Assembly (NCBI GenBank): GCA_900642245.1 | Contig: CAAAJI010000034.1 | Span: forward strand, 203,385-267,384 | Direction: 5' to 3' | Length of the DNA: 64,000 nucleotides | Origin: Fragilaria radians | Taxonomy: Eukaryota; Bacillariophyta; Fragilariophyceae; Fragilariales; Fragilariaceae | Part shown: piece after piece, positions 1-11,027 of the stretch | Position numbering within the stretch: position 1 is the stretch's first letter | Layout of the letters: each line of letters starts with the position of its first letter | Program-made: the position numbers and the translations under genes | Notes under the pieces: generated by a model | What the model saw: only the letters and a program-made list of their open reading frames with translations | Told to the model about the DNA's origin: nothing | Database searches by the model: none

Positions 1-1759
1 ATGAATTTTAGTGGGGAATAGTTGGCAATATTAATTACGCAGCAACATTTTTTTCATGATAATTATAGCAAGAAAAATTGTGTGAAGGTGACACTACCAG
101 AAAACTTGGAATAGAAATCCTTGTTGTAATGTGATCTATAGGGGTTTTCTTTTGGAGTTTCTACAATTGTATGTCATTGCAAACTTGTTCCATCCATCAA
201 GCCTTGAGCTAGGCGTCTTGATACAAGTGTTCATCATAGCAACTTCTATGAACCACCACTAGTTGATTTAGTTGAGTACTAAGTGTTTAGGAGAGTAGTC
301 TCCTTGATGAATGAATAAGGTGTTAGCCATTCCTTCTCTCTCCTTCAAGACTTGGGAGGACAAACTTTGAGTAATAGCAGCATCCATGGTTGGCTTTGAA
401 TCAATGATTATTGGCTAATTTTCGAAAGCAGGATGAGGACTGTTTCATATCACAAAGTCTAGAGGTTTTCAGACCATCATGTAGTATTTTGTTGCAACAA
501 AACCTGCACAATGAATGTCAATGTATAGGTATCCTTATTCTTGGAAGAGGTACTGTTTAAGAGGGTAATAAGTCATGCCATTCATTAGATTCTTCAGATT
601 GGATAGAAATGAGTGTTATCAAAAAGCTCTTAACAAGAAACAGTGATTTCAAACCCAAAGATCCAAGTCAGTGTCTGACGCTTGTTCTGAGTTTCAAAGA
701 AATTTTCCAAAGCATCCATCAACTTGCTTACTTGGATGGCCTCTGTCTGATGTACCAAAACTAAGCACTGAGAAAGCTACACAATCTATTATCATGCTGG
801 TATTGATGATTCAAAACTGTGTCTGAATAGATGCAATGAAGTAACTCTATATGAAGGAATACAATATGACATAAATATGTAAACCAAGAAGTCACGTGTC
901 TACACATTGCTACATTAAGGAGGGGGGGGGGGGGGGTTGAGAATCAAAGTGCCTTCTATCATGATGGCATCTATTGCAAATCTTTTTGCACGACACCCTT
1001 GATCACATTGTTTCATTTTTGAGATGACCCTTGGTCCTCCTGCTTAAAGTGAACAAAACTTTACTTCAAGCCACATCATCACAAGCAATGTGTGGCTGGT
1101 ACACTTCTTGTAAGTATTCAATACATAACAGATTGGGCTTACATCAATTTGGCAAGAATTTTGTACACACTGAAAGGGCAAACCCACAACATATCGCCGC
1201 ATATATATATGCAAAAGGGGGCCAACTCAGAGACAATTTCAAGTGACTGAAATGCTAACAAATGGTAACATCTAGATTCAATGCGTGATGACATATACAG
1301 GGATGCGTTGTATTCTCATTATTTTAGTGTTGGTAGTAAACACCGGTATCCCGAAACCTTATCTATTATAAAGAGGCTGACGCGAGATTTTGTGGGTCAG
1401 GATTCCTCAAGGATTCGTTAGTGTAGACGTCAGTTAACGCTGTACTATCGAGAGGCATAATACCGACATGGACGATTCCGTTGTCAAGGTAGATCGTAGT
1501 ATTCGATACCTGCTGCGCTGGTGTTTTTAGTCAGTGTCCTACTGAGTAAGTAAGTGCAAGGGTATGACGGTTGATTAAACAACCACCTACTACTACTACT
1601 GCTATCTGCGGTGTGTATAGATTAAGTCAGAGTGTGAATGATGTTTGTCGGTCTCTCTCTCTCCCGATCTTTAACACCTCAAAATTATTAAATTATTGAC
1701 GTTCGCGTTCTAATTTCACAATAAAATACAAGTCATCGATCGTATCAGTGATTTATTAG
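1..1759. other. Intergenic, no supported gene
   Basis: I see no gene that can be supported here. Open frames are short and lack recognisable motifs. The minus strand between about 60 and 800 can be read in one frame with several stops, which could be an old coding relic, but I recognise no family. A G homopolymer of 15 bases lies at 922-936. Pyrimidine-rich and CTA-type simple repeats near 1590-1670 lie just before the Psb27 gene and belong to its upstream region. Confidence 0.5.
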
Positions 1760-2491
1760 ATGATGATAAAGATTCAACTTATCCTCCTTGCTATTTGTGC
1801 GTCAACAATTGTTGCGTTTAATCCATCTGTGAGTGATGCTTTTGTGTAAATGATCCCATCGTTTCGAATTGAAGTTAATTTGTCACTACTGTCATCGCTT
1901 CTCATCCCTGAAGTGACCTATCGTTTGATAACTACTAACATTGGTGCTTATCCTTTTCCATTCTATACAACATTTCCATATCTGATGTCACATGTAATTC
2001 CAATCACAACAATTCCTTAGCAACCTACATCTCGTCGTGATTCCTTCGTTTCCACCGGTTGGATTGCGACATCTGCCGCGATTGGAGTCTTGACATCGTC
2101 GGCTCCTCCATCGTTGGCGGAAGTGGCAGTCCCAGTTCAGACTACCGACTATACCTTCCCCACGAACTGGGGTTTGTCCTTCCGTTATGAAGATGACGCT
2201 GCCAAGGTCCGTGAACACATGGTCGTGGCAACGGGACTCGCCAAGGGTTCCGAACGTATGGAAGACTTTGGGAAGAATCTCAAGAAGGAAATGATTGACT
2301 TTGTATCCTACTACAGACGTTTCCCCAAGGTTGCTGGGAAGCCATCCTTCTCGACATTGTATACGTCCATCAATGTGTTGGCAGGACATTATACGTCGTA
2401 TGGGTACAAATACCCTCTTCCGGAGAAACGTCGTAAGCGTTTGTATCAAGAGTATGCTGAAATTGACAAGTCGTTAAAACGTGGTCGTTAA
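1760..2491 (+). CDS. psb27: Photosystem II repair/assembly protein Psb27, plastid lumen
   Basis: Two exons, 1760-1828 and 2021-2491, with a GTGAGT donor, a TTAG acceptor and phase 0, give 179 aa. Psb27 is a small lumenal four-helix protein that binds CP43 in photosystem II assembly and repair intermediates before the manganese cluster is installed. The mature part has the family pattern, including YYRRFPKVAGKPSF, NVLAGHYTSYG and a tail ending KSLKRGR. Exon 1 is a signal peptide ending VA followed by Phe (residue 20), the diatom plastid cleavage context. Exon 2 opens with a twin-Arg segment (SRRDSF), then a hydrophobic stretch and PSLA, which resembles a Tat-type thylakoid signal. A second ATG directly follows the first, so the start is uncertain by one codon. 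The intron sits at the boundary between the two targeting elements. Family identity is clear; the import route is inferred. Confidence 0.9.
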
Positions 2492-3085
2492 ACAAGAAAC
2501 GCAACCAAGAAGAGAGGGGAGGGAGAGGAAGAAGAATGATAATGCTTCGTTTGTATGCGTCTGTCCCCTATGGATCAATGCTAACCAAGGAAAGTTGATT
2601 GTAAGATTCTTCTTTGTACTGAGATGGATTCAAAAGAATCTCATTTGAGGATTTGGAAGTAGTTACTTTATTTGAATAATTGCTAAGTTGTCAAGAGTAG
2701 TCATTTATATACTAGTACCTCCACATTAGTCTAGACACTTATCTTCGTGCAATAACTAGAATCGTTAAGAATGCATGTAATAAGGTAATGCAAACCTAAA
2801 TTTTCGTTCATCAAGGCAATCTCCTGGAATACTCAAAACTGTTCGCATCGTCGATAATTTCGTTTCATAAAATGATTTCATGCATCGACAACCATATGGG
2901 CATAATTCAATTCATGTGGTCTACAGATAAAAAAAAGAAATAAACGTAAAACTATCTAAAACTAACAATCCTCATTTTCTACAAATCCATGGAATCTTTC
3001 TTGGAGATTCTTTGTGTTTTTTTTCATTTCCATTTCTTTCCTTTTGTCATGTCCATGATGGATAAATGGATTTTGTTAGTCAACA
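2492..3085. other. Intergenic between convergent genes
   Basis: This interval holds the 3' flanks of the convergent Psb27 (+) and Cys/His-motif (-) genes. It is AT-rich and I see no further gene. Confidence 0.5.
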
Positions 3086-5437
3086 TTAAGATCCCATAGT
3101 CGCCCCACTGCCCTCTTCATCCGCATCCTCAAAATCTTCATTCGTATCTTCCTTCTCATTTTCTTTCTTACTTAACTGTTGATCGTCGTCGTCTTCTTCT
3201 TCATCTTCGCTTTCCATTTCTTTGTCGCCATGAAGTCGAAACCACAAACGTTCAAAGAACGTCTTACGCCATCCGGGCATCATACGTGGCGATTTCACTT
3301 TATCCGACTTTAATCTCAATAAGTCTTCCTTGATTCGATCTGGGCATCGTCGACACTTGAGGATATGTGCATGGATGTTTTGTGACGTTGAATTCGTACT
3401 GAGAGCCTTGATGTTCAAAGGGAAATACTTTCCCAATCCTGCATGTCCCTGACAATGGCGACATTGGAATCCCGCAAATCCGACAGGCCCTTTGCTACGT
3501 GCCACAAATCGATCGGCTTCAGTGAAGTAACATGGTTCTACTTGACGCATCAAAAGGTAGACATAGTCCGGTATGTACTCTTGGTCTTCTGGTAGACAGA
3601 TGTAACCTGAACTGCCACAGGTGTTACTGATACCTCCTGCAGTTGTACGTGGCAATTGAATAGGTTCAAAAACACCAACAACATCAGTGGAAAGACGAGT
3701 TGAATTCTTTGATGCCATGATATTGTGTTGATTTGTATCTGGCTTCCAATTCTGTGGCATCGAAGGCTCTCGTTCGAACCGAATTCCCTCTGGTGTATCC
3801 AGCATACCCATTGCACGAGCTGAATCCGCCCAATATTGTCTAGTCGTTGGGACCCATGTACTAGTAGTTAATAACCTTGCAAGATTTGATCGAGTGATAT
3901 CGTCGACATCCGTACAGGTGGGGAGGTGAATACGTTGCCAACGCTTGACGGATTCGTAAATCCCGGCAAGAGATGTGGGATAACTAACTGCCGCGATGGT
4001 CCTTTCCGCAAGAGGTCGATGAGTACAAAACCGACAACGGATTCCCACTTGATCCTTGACTATCCGTCCCCGTTTGGAAGTCTTGACAATGTCTTGGAGT
4101 GCTGCGGAAAATGCTTCGACGCAGAATTTACGGAGAAAACAATTTAACTCCGAAAGCCACTCATTATCTGCAGGCTCAACAGATAATGCGATACAACCAG
4201 TGGCATACTTCGTATTATCGGACACAGTGAGTGGAGGATGGACATCCTCACGGAGTTGGTTGTCATCATCTTCGAGAGGAACAAACTTTTCGTCCGGTTG
4301 ACGAGTTTGAGGTTCCATCCTAAATGCAAGTTGGAGTCTTCGCTTGCATAGTTCTTCATGTGCACACGCATCCTGATAATTCGTGAAAGAAGCAGAATTA
4401 CAATAATCGCAAATCCAGGTACTCATGCTTTTCTCGTGGACGTTGTTATTGTTGCTGCAAGTAATCTCTGTAGACGTAGTATCAGATGAAGGTTGTGCAT
4501 GAGAATGGAAAAAATGTGGCTTCGGTGGAGCAAAAGCCGATTGTTCTGACATCCAGTGTGGTGTCGGTGTTGAATTAGGATATATCATTGGCATTCTATG
4601 ATACGGAGGTGCCAATGGCGGCATGTGTCGAGCAGGATGATGATGATGATGGTGATGATGATGCGAAGAACGAACAAATCGATGATAAGGTGTAGATGGT
4701 GAGCGAGGACTGTAGGGAGGATAGGATTGCATATTTCTCGGCATATGTGGTGGTGGTGGTGGTAGTTGCTGTTGTGATGTTGAATGAAGAGTATGATGAA
4801 ACCGATGTGATTGTGGAACTATCATAGGTCGTCTTCTTCGAATCAATCTTGTTGCTAATAATGGTGTCTGTAGACGTGCGTGTTGCTGTTCTAGCATTTC
4901 ATTTGAAAAATGAACTCGTTTCCGAGAGGTAGGATTATTAGGATCAGAGGTTCTATTCATAGAGGATGCTGTTGACGCCGTGACTGGAGTTATGATGGGT
5001 ATATCGTCAAGTTTGGAAGATTGTTCATGATTTTCCTCTCCTTTGTTTTCTGGACAGTACATTGCTGTGGATGATACTATTGTCGCCTTTGTCTTGTGAG
5101 GAGACTGAGGAGAATCATCGGCTGTTGGAACCGAAACACCCGGATTTGTAACACTTGTAGGAGAGTCTAAAGCCATGGATGCCAAAGCCAAAGCAGAATC
5201 TAATTCAGATCGTTTCAGATTCGAGTTGGTGCTTCTAGGAGACGATGTCGTCACATAGGAATCATCATGAATTTTCGATCGTTTTTGTGACGTATAAGAT
5301 GATGGATGGTCTGTTATTGATGTCTTTGATGTTGTTGTCCCTATTGTTGAGATTGCTGGTGATGCTGATAACAACGACGATGAAGACGTGGATGATAATG
5401 ACATCTCCTTGGATTCTACCATGGACTCGTTGGACAT
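3086..5437 (-). CDS. 783-aa protein with three Cys/His zinc-ribbon-like motifs, function unknown
   Basis: This is a single uninterrupted frame of 783 aa. The first 330 residues are low-complexity (Ser, Thr, Pro), with a polyproline patch and a run of ten His near residue 260. Three Cys/His clusters follow. One near residues 341-365 starts WICDYC and ends AHEELC. One near 464-510 has CRFC, then a spaced His and Cys. One near 655-700 has CRHC, then HILKCRRC. Clusters two and three share the layout CxxC, an aromatic/Pro stretch, then HxxxC, so they may be repeats of one domain. The C-terminus is strongly acidic (Glu/Asp runs). The composition suggests a nuclear nucleic-acid-binding or regulatory protein, but I do not recognise a named family and assign no function. 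The ATG used is the first in the open frame. Confidence 0.75.
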   Translation of the reverse strand: MSNESMVESKEMSLSSTSSSSLLSASPAISTIGTTTSKTSITDHPSSYTSQKRSKIHDDSYVTTSSPRSTNSNLKRSELDSALALASMALDSPTSVTNPGVSVPTADDSPQSPHKTKATIVSSTAMYCPENKGEENHEQSSKLDDIPIITPVTASTASSMNRTSDPNNPTSRKRVHFSNEMLEQQHARLQTPLLATRLIRRRRPMIVPQSHRFHHTLHSTSQQQLPPPPPHMPRNMQSYPPYSPRSPSTPYHRFVRSSHHHHHHHHHPARHMPPLAPPYHRMPMIYPNSTPTPHWMSEQSAFAPPKPHFFHSHAQPSSDTTSTEITCSNNNNVHEKSMSTWICDYCNSASFTNYQDACAHEELCKRRLQLAFRMEPQTRQPDEKFVPLEDDDNQLREDVHPPLTVSDNTKYATGCIALSVEPADNEWLSELNCFLRKFCVEAFSAALQDIVKTSKRGRIVKDQVGIRCRFCTHRPLAERTIAAVSYPTSLAGIYESVKRWQRIHLPTCTDVDDITRSNLARLLTTSTWVPTTRQYWADSARAMGMLDTPEGIRFEREPSMPQNWKPDTNQHNIMASKNSTRLSTDVVGVFEPIQLPRTTAGGISNTCGSSGYICLPEDQEYIPDYVYLLMRQVEPCYFTEADRFVARSKGPVGFAGFQCRHCQGHAGLGKYFPLNIKALSTNSTSQNIHAHILKCRRCPDRIKEDLLRLKSDKVKSPRMMPGWRKTFFERLWFRLHGDKEMESEDEEEDDDDQQLSKKENEKEDTNEDFEDADEEGSGATMGS

Positions 5438-5960
5438 GAGAGACGAAGTGTGTGTGTAGATGAGATCTCGATATCAATTTCTGATAATAATTCTTGATGA
5501 GTAATGCAATCGAAATTCTTCTAATTCATGAGATTTGGAGGAAACCTTCTCCAAAAAAATGTGGGAACAATAGTTTTGGGGTTCTAACCTAAGGTCTGTT
5601 GTTTCAGTTAGAGACACTTGGACTCCAAATTTTCCAAAAGGAAAAATTTGGGTCGAGGTAACTTTAGGTGGACCTTTCCACGGCATTCAACTGCCAAGGC
5701 ACATCGAAATCGCAAAGTCCAAAATTCACTATCCATTACTTAGGACTTCAGTTCATTCTCGCATTTCAGGCTAAGTTGGTGCATACCGGGATACAAACGT
5801 AATAAACTGCCCACGAAGCATGAGGTGCGCTTCCATGTTCCGTTGAGTTTTTTTCCAAACAAGGAAATAGTTTGGATCGTATCACTCATGTTTTCGGTAC
5901 CATACAACCATTTCGGTACAGTATTATGGAAACAGAACCATTTTTAGTTTCCAGTACAAG
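5438..5960. other. Upstream region of the Cys/His-motif gene
   Basis: This is the 5' flank of the minus-strand gene ending at 5437. A 70-codon minus-strand frame at 5474-5686 has no recognisable features, and I do not call it a gene. Confidence 0.4.
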
Positions 5961-7180
5961 TACCGTAGATGACAAATTATAGGACCCTACAAATAAATGC
6001 ACTTTTGACCCTAAACACACAACAAATGCACTTTGGACAGATTAAATGCACCAAAAAATAATATTTGTGGGCTTATTTGATTTGTTGGAGCTGAGCATTG
6101 TTTGTGATTACTATATGAGATGTTAGTAACTGTGAAAAATGCTGATACAAATCATTTCTATGTGTTTCTAAAGAGAAGCTTGCAACTCATTAGTTTCAAG
6201 GACAGAAGGGTGACTATTTCCCAGCAAATACCAATTCATTGGAAAGATCTAGCCCAGAAAGGAGGTCTGTACAAGTTGTGAATACATTTAGAGAAGAAAA
6301 ACATGTTGGTGCTGTAATGGACACTGATGAGATGTGTATACGCTTTGACCAACATAACTCACGTTTCCTGGTTCCTTTAGATGAGATACAAGTGGGAAGT
6401 GAGGCAAAGTGTAATGAAAAAGAAGGGTGTACGCTCATCCGGTGACAATGGTTCCTCGTTACTACGTTCATTCATAATTTTCCATGGGAAATTTGGCAAA
6501 ACATTGATGAAGCAGTGGCAAAGTTACTGTGATAGTATTGTGGTGTTCACTTTAAATCACTGGATAAAACAAATTTAATATATTTGCGATACATTGCAGA
6601 TTTGTAATGAAATGACGCAAGCGATGAAAAACATTAATACAAATCGCCAAGAGGATTGGACCCTTGAAGAAGATGATTCAAGAGGAATATCATAACCATA
6701 TTTCCAAACTTTTTCCGTAACTCCAAACAATCAGCAAGTCTTCATGCGGGGGACAGAATTCCAGTCTCTCGAGAAGATCTTGTTGTGCTTATTCAAAATG
6801 CCTACGGGAAAATCAATGCCGTAAACAGAAAGAATTGTTGGATTGAGGATTCTTTCAGAACATGGATCCATAGTCAGACACTACGAAAGAGGTATTTGAG
6901 ACGTATCTTGAAAAGCTTTTTCAGAATCTTGAATAGTATACCAAGCGTTGATAGATCAACATATAGCAGTGCATTTCAGTGATTGAATGAGCTTAAAGCA
7001 CATTTTGCATTCACAAGTGAATATTTAGACAAATCGCTTTATATGAACTTTAGGTACAATTTCCGGGTAATATAATTTGTCATCTATATTTAGACCAAGC
7101 AATAAATATGAACTTTCACAAACAAATTGACATGCACTTTACGTAAAATGTCAGGGTCGTATAATTTGGCATCTACGGTA
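5961..7180. mobile_element. ~1.2 kb DNA transposon with terminal inverted repeats
   Basis: The left end starts TACCGTAGATGACAAATTAT. The right end, read on the minus strand, starts TACCGTAGATGCCAAATTAT and keeps matching (AGGACCCT against ACGACCCT). A further partial copy of the same motif occurs just inside the right end at about 7066-7090, so the ends carry subterminal repeats. The interior is AT-rich and has only short frames (for example 6239-6445 on +) with no recognised transposase domain. This fits a non-autonomous or decayed terminal-inverted-repeat element. I could not find a convincing target-site duplication, so the superfamily is undetermined. Confidence 0.65.
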
Positions 7181-9474
7181 TTGCTTATTTGATTCATCAA
7201 TGATTGGGGTCATGAATCAAATATTGATTTTCATTCATTTTGGAACATAATTGAAGTCTACATTGAAAAACAATATTTTCAATCGCAATCGATGCAAACG
7301 AACCATAAGTTCTATCCAACATTCTACATTAGTGCCTATCCAAATTTCTTGATTCAAATTCAAATTTAAAATTCAAGAATATGATTGAACTAGCAGAAAA
7401 GGCCTTAATCAATAAAGATACATTAGTTCCAATCCAAATTTCTTGATTTGGGAAACAACTTCTATGATGATAATAGTAAACTAAAATGAAATAACTGTAT
7501 CGAGTTTGGTGGAAATATGGGAGATGTCTAACTTCATGTTTCTAATACATATCAAATATACTCAAATCCTTGGAGAAATAGTCAAGGAGAAATATCCATA
7601 TTGGGATGGTTCTAGAACTAACCTCCCTTAACATATCGGAAAAGTTCATTACAAAGGAAAATATATCAACCCACAATTATATCAATTCATGACTAAAGTC
7701 TCGATGATATTACTTTATAAGACTAAAGAGATGGTACTTAATATTGCAGTAAAAAACGACATTGCTATGGCAAAAAGAACTTGAATCCTTAAATGTCAAT
7801 AAAATGTTTTGTTTTACTAAAAAGTTAAAGTAGCAAGGCACCAAATAAGATCCATAAACTAAGTATACAATAAGTAGACGTAATCTAACCACTAGAAACC
7901 AAGAACTCAATTTTGGGAGGCCTTGAGGAATACTGTTAGCAGGACAACTAGAATAGGAAACATATAGCAACCCAGGTATTGAAACGTTCTGTCTAACTAA
8001 GAAGTGACGATGGGCTATATTTTGAATACTCCACATCTTACAGTTCCTAAGAAGACTGCTTGCAGATAGCAGAAAATCAAGGTGAAGCAATGTACCGAGA
8101 CATAAATCCAGAAAAATCATTGAAGGATGTCAAGAATATGTTTTGAAAGCAATGTAATTGCAACCCAAAACTATATATTTGGGACGCATACAACAAATAA
8201 ATGATGATGTTGATATGCAATCCATAAAAGACCATACAAAATTTGCAAACTATGCTAGGTGGTTTGTACTCACAACTTCAGATAATCTCCAATCTGACAT
8301 GCACGAGTGAATATGATCTAAAACGTTACTATTACTTAAACAAGTACTCCCGAAGAAACCTAGTTTGTGTGGAAACTCGGAAACACCGAAAGTCGTTAGG
8401 TGTTATACGTATTCCCACCTATCTACATACTGAGTATTTTTAATGTGTCGGAAAGCGTGGATAATGACATTGTCACTTATGGTTGTAAAACGTAGACTGG
8501 ATGAACTCCCATGCACATATTATCAATTTGTCCATTGCAGTATACAATGTGTATTCATTTTGACAACAAAACAGCAATATTGAACTTATTACTGTTATTA
8601 AAAACATCTATATTTTACTCAAAACAGCGAAAGCATAAATGGTTGTTTTACTCTCTGGATTATATGATATATCGTTCCAAGTCAAACTAGCATAAAGGAT
8701 GTTACGATGACGGATCAATAAAACTTTTAAATTCTCACCTGCATGACTGAAATCAATTCAATATTTTAGTTTGTCTATTTTAAAAAATATTTTCAACATA
8801 TGTAGTTTCCATGCGAGAAATGAATAATCAGATATGAAGGATACATACAAAGTGTATTGAGTTTCCAAGAACAATATCTCTTACTCTCTAACTACAGCAA
8901 CATTGTTTTTGATATTCCAGCAAAATATTGAAAGCAGCAGAAACTTCTGTAATCACAGCAGAAGCAATAGCATTTTGACATCTACTTACATTAACAAGAG
9001 CACAACAATTGTTCACGTTTGTTTGTCCCCCCCCCCCCCTGTTCCTAGGAGAAAATGATGCAGTAATGGATAATGTAATAAACTTTGAGGTCAACTCAGA
9101 GTGAATTTGCGCATTCCAAGTAGTTCACGAACAACATATTGTTGTAGCTGCAAAATTATAACCGAATTTCAAAAGTGGAAATGAGTTTTAACCCTAACAA
9201 GTTCCATTGAGATTTAAACTTTTGACCGGGATTGATACTCCGAAAGAAAACACAACATAAATGAAGAAACGAAAAACATGATTTCCACACGATTTTGGAT
9301 TCAAACTAAAATATCCATCGACGATGCTCACAAGATTTCTCTTTACAGATATTTATTGTCATCTCCAGGGAGACTAAATTAAGAATTAGGAAGGAACTTT
9401 TGCCAAGCATACATTTTCTGAAGTGAAAAAGTTTTTGGTTATTCTACTATCATGTCAGTGTAAGTCAAAAGTAA
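7181..9474. other. Intergenic, AT-rich, no supported gene
   Basis: No reading frame here has recognisable domains. The longest, 7710-8120 on the minus strand, is hydrophobic and biased, as expected by chance in AT-rich DNA. A C homopolymer of 13 bases lies at 9027-9039. The last few hundred bases are the 5' flank of the Cdc20/Cdh1 gene. Confidence 0.45.
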
Positions 9475-10863
9475 ATGAATGAACGACATGTGTCATCGTG
9501 TATCGACTTAACTATCGTTATTGATATCAACTTTAGGAATATGACACCTTCAAAAGACTTCGCCAAGAAACATGGAGATCGATTCATTCCTTGTCGTATG
9601 CAACTTGACAGACCCATCGTTGCGGAGAATCATCATGCTTGCTTTTCTGACTTGAAAGGAGCGGATATGCCTAAGATTAGAGAGACATTTCGTAGAGCTT
9701 TATCCGAAGTGATGTTTGGAAATACACCAACCAAGTTGATGTACTTCCACCCATGCAGTAGTGATCGAGATCATCCTTCCATATCGGTCACACCGGTTCG
9801 AACTCCAAATCGCAGTCCAGCCATAAATAAGCGTACTCGACCTCAAGATCCCTACCGTACTTTAGATGCCCCAGGATTGATTGATGACTTTTACCTCAAT
9901 TTATTGGCATGGTCATCGATCAACATAGTTGCGGTCGCATTACTTAGCGCTGTTTACTTGGGTAACATGACAAACGATGAGGTTTTTTGTCTATATCAGG
10001 TTGGTGATACAAACTATATTTCATCACTAGAATGGATTGGTGTGGATTTCTTAGCGGTTGGTATTTCGAATGGGAAGATTCAAGTATTTGACGTCAACAG
10101 TCGAACTTGTGTCCGCGATATGACTTGCCACTCAAAACGCGTTAGCTCATTGAACTGGTCCGAAACTAATTTCTTAGTCAGTGGCGGTCGCGATGGAATT
10201 ATTCTACATCACGATCTTCGCTCAAGGTGTCCCATTCTATCAAGAGCTCAAGGTCATTTGCAGGAAGTATGCCAAGTTTCATGGAGTCTAGACGGAAAAA
10301 TGTTGGCTAGCGGAGGTAACGACGATATAGTCCGGATTTGGGATGTTACCAATCTATCCATACCTAGATTTACCTTCTCAGATCACAAGGCAGCCGTAAA
10401 AGCTCTGGCATGGAATCCTCATGATTACAGTATGATTGTCACGGGTGGAGGTTCGAACGATAAGACTATTAAATTTTGGAATGCTCGAGTGGGAGGAGTC
10501 AAGAAGTCTATCACCACAGTTGCTCAGGTTTGCAGTCTTCAATGGAATCCTCATCGTCAAGAGTTACTCTCCGGCCATGGATATGGAGGTAGCAGGTTGT
10601 GTCTCTGGGGTCTGCCCTCTGTGACATGCATGCAGGAATTTCCCCTGCGCTCTGACGTTCGTCCACTCAATATGGCATTAAGTCCTGATGGATCTCAAGT
10701 TTGTGTTGCAAATTCTGATGAAACTCTCAAGTTTTGGGATATGTTCCTACCAACCCCCCAAAAATTAGGACTGGACGCATCGTTTTCAAAACGATCTTCT
10801 GAATCGTTGGGAGAATCCCTACCATTGAGCGATTCCTTTTGGGAAAACTATCAATTGCGTTAG
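9475..10863 (+). CDS. Cdc20/Cdh1-family WD40 activator of the anaphase-promoting complex
   Basis: An intronless 462-aa frame. Cdc20/Cdh1 proteins recruit substrates with D-box or KEN motifs to the APC/C ubiquitin ligase and stimulate it in mitosis and G1. The C-box DRFIPCR lies at residues 35-41. A KLMYF segment resembles the KILxF motif, and the family linker LDAPGLIDDFYLNLLAWSS leads into a seven-bladed WD40 propeller (for example RIWDV, IKFWNA, LKFWDM). An in-frame ATG at 9541 (MTPSKDF) may be the true start, because the preceding 22 residues are not family-like. The C-terminus ends NYQLR, so the usual Ile-Arg APC-docking tail is Leu-Arg. The first blade reads VYLGN where VYLWN is usual. 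I cannot separate Cdc20 from Cdh1 with certainty. Confidence 0.9.
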   Translation: MNERHVSSCIDLTIVIDINFRNMTPSKDFAKKHGDRFIPCRMQLDRPIVAENHHACFSDLKGADMPKIRETFRRALSEVMFGNTPTKLMYFHPCSSDRDHPSISVTPVRTPNRSPAINKRTRPQDPYRTLDAPGLIDDFYLNLLAWSSINIVAVALLSAVYLGNMTNDEVFCLYQVGDTNYISSLEWIGVDFLAVGISNGKIQVFDVNSRTCVRDMTCHSKRVSSLNWSETNFLVSGGRDGIILHHDLRSRCPILSRAQGHLQEVCQVSWSLDGKMLASGGNDDIVRIWDVTNLSIPRFTFSDHKAAVKALAWNPHDYSMIVTGGGSNDKTIKFWNARVGGVKKSITTVAQVCSLQWNPHRQELLSGHGYGGSRLCLWGLPSVTCMQEFPLRSDVRPLNMALSPDGSQVCVANSDETLKFWDMFLPTPQKLGLDASFSKRSSESLGESLPLSDSFWENYQLR

Positions 10864-11027
10864 CATAAGCAGCATTCCCTGAATTTGAAATTTCCAAATC
10901 AAGAACCCATTTCTTTCACATAGTTACAATCTTGTATGGCACTGAATTTACATTCCAAATACTTCGTACATAGAAAATAGAGGATAACTTATCAAGTCAA
11001 AATAGTAAAATCATACAATGTTAAAGA

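Noticed and set aside
1..900. Old coding relic on the minus strand
   Set aside because: One frame has fewer stops than expected, but I recognise no family and cannot separate it from chance.
922..936. G15 run, and C13 at 9027-9039, as possible functional elements
   Set aside because: Homopolymers without surrounding structure. They are more likely simple repeats or assembly-prone spots.
7710..8120. 136-codon minus-strand frame
   Set aside because: Leu/Ser/Phe-biased composition with no motif, as expected from chance translation of AT-rich DNA.
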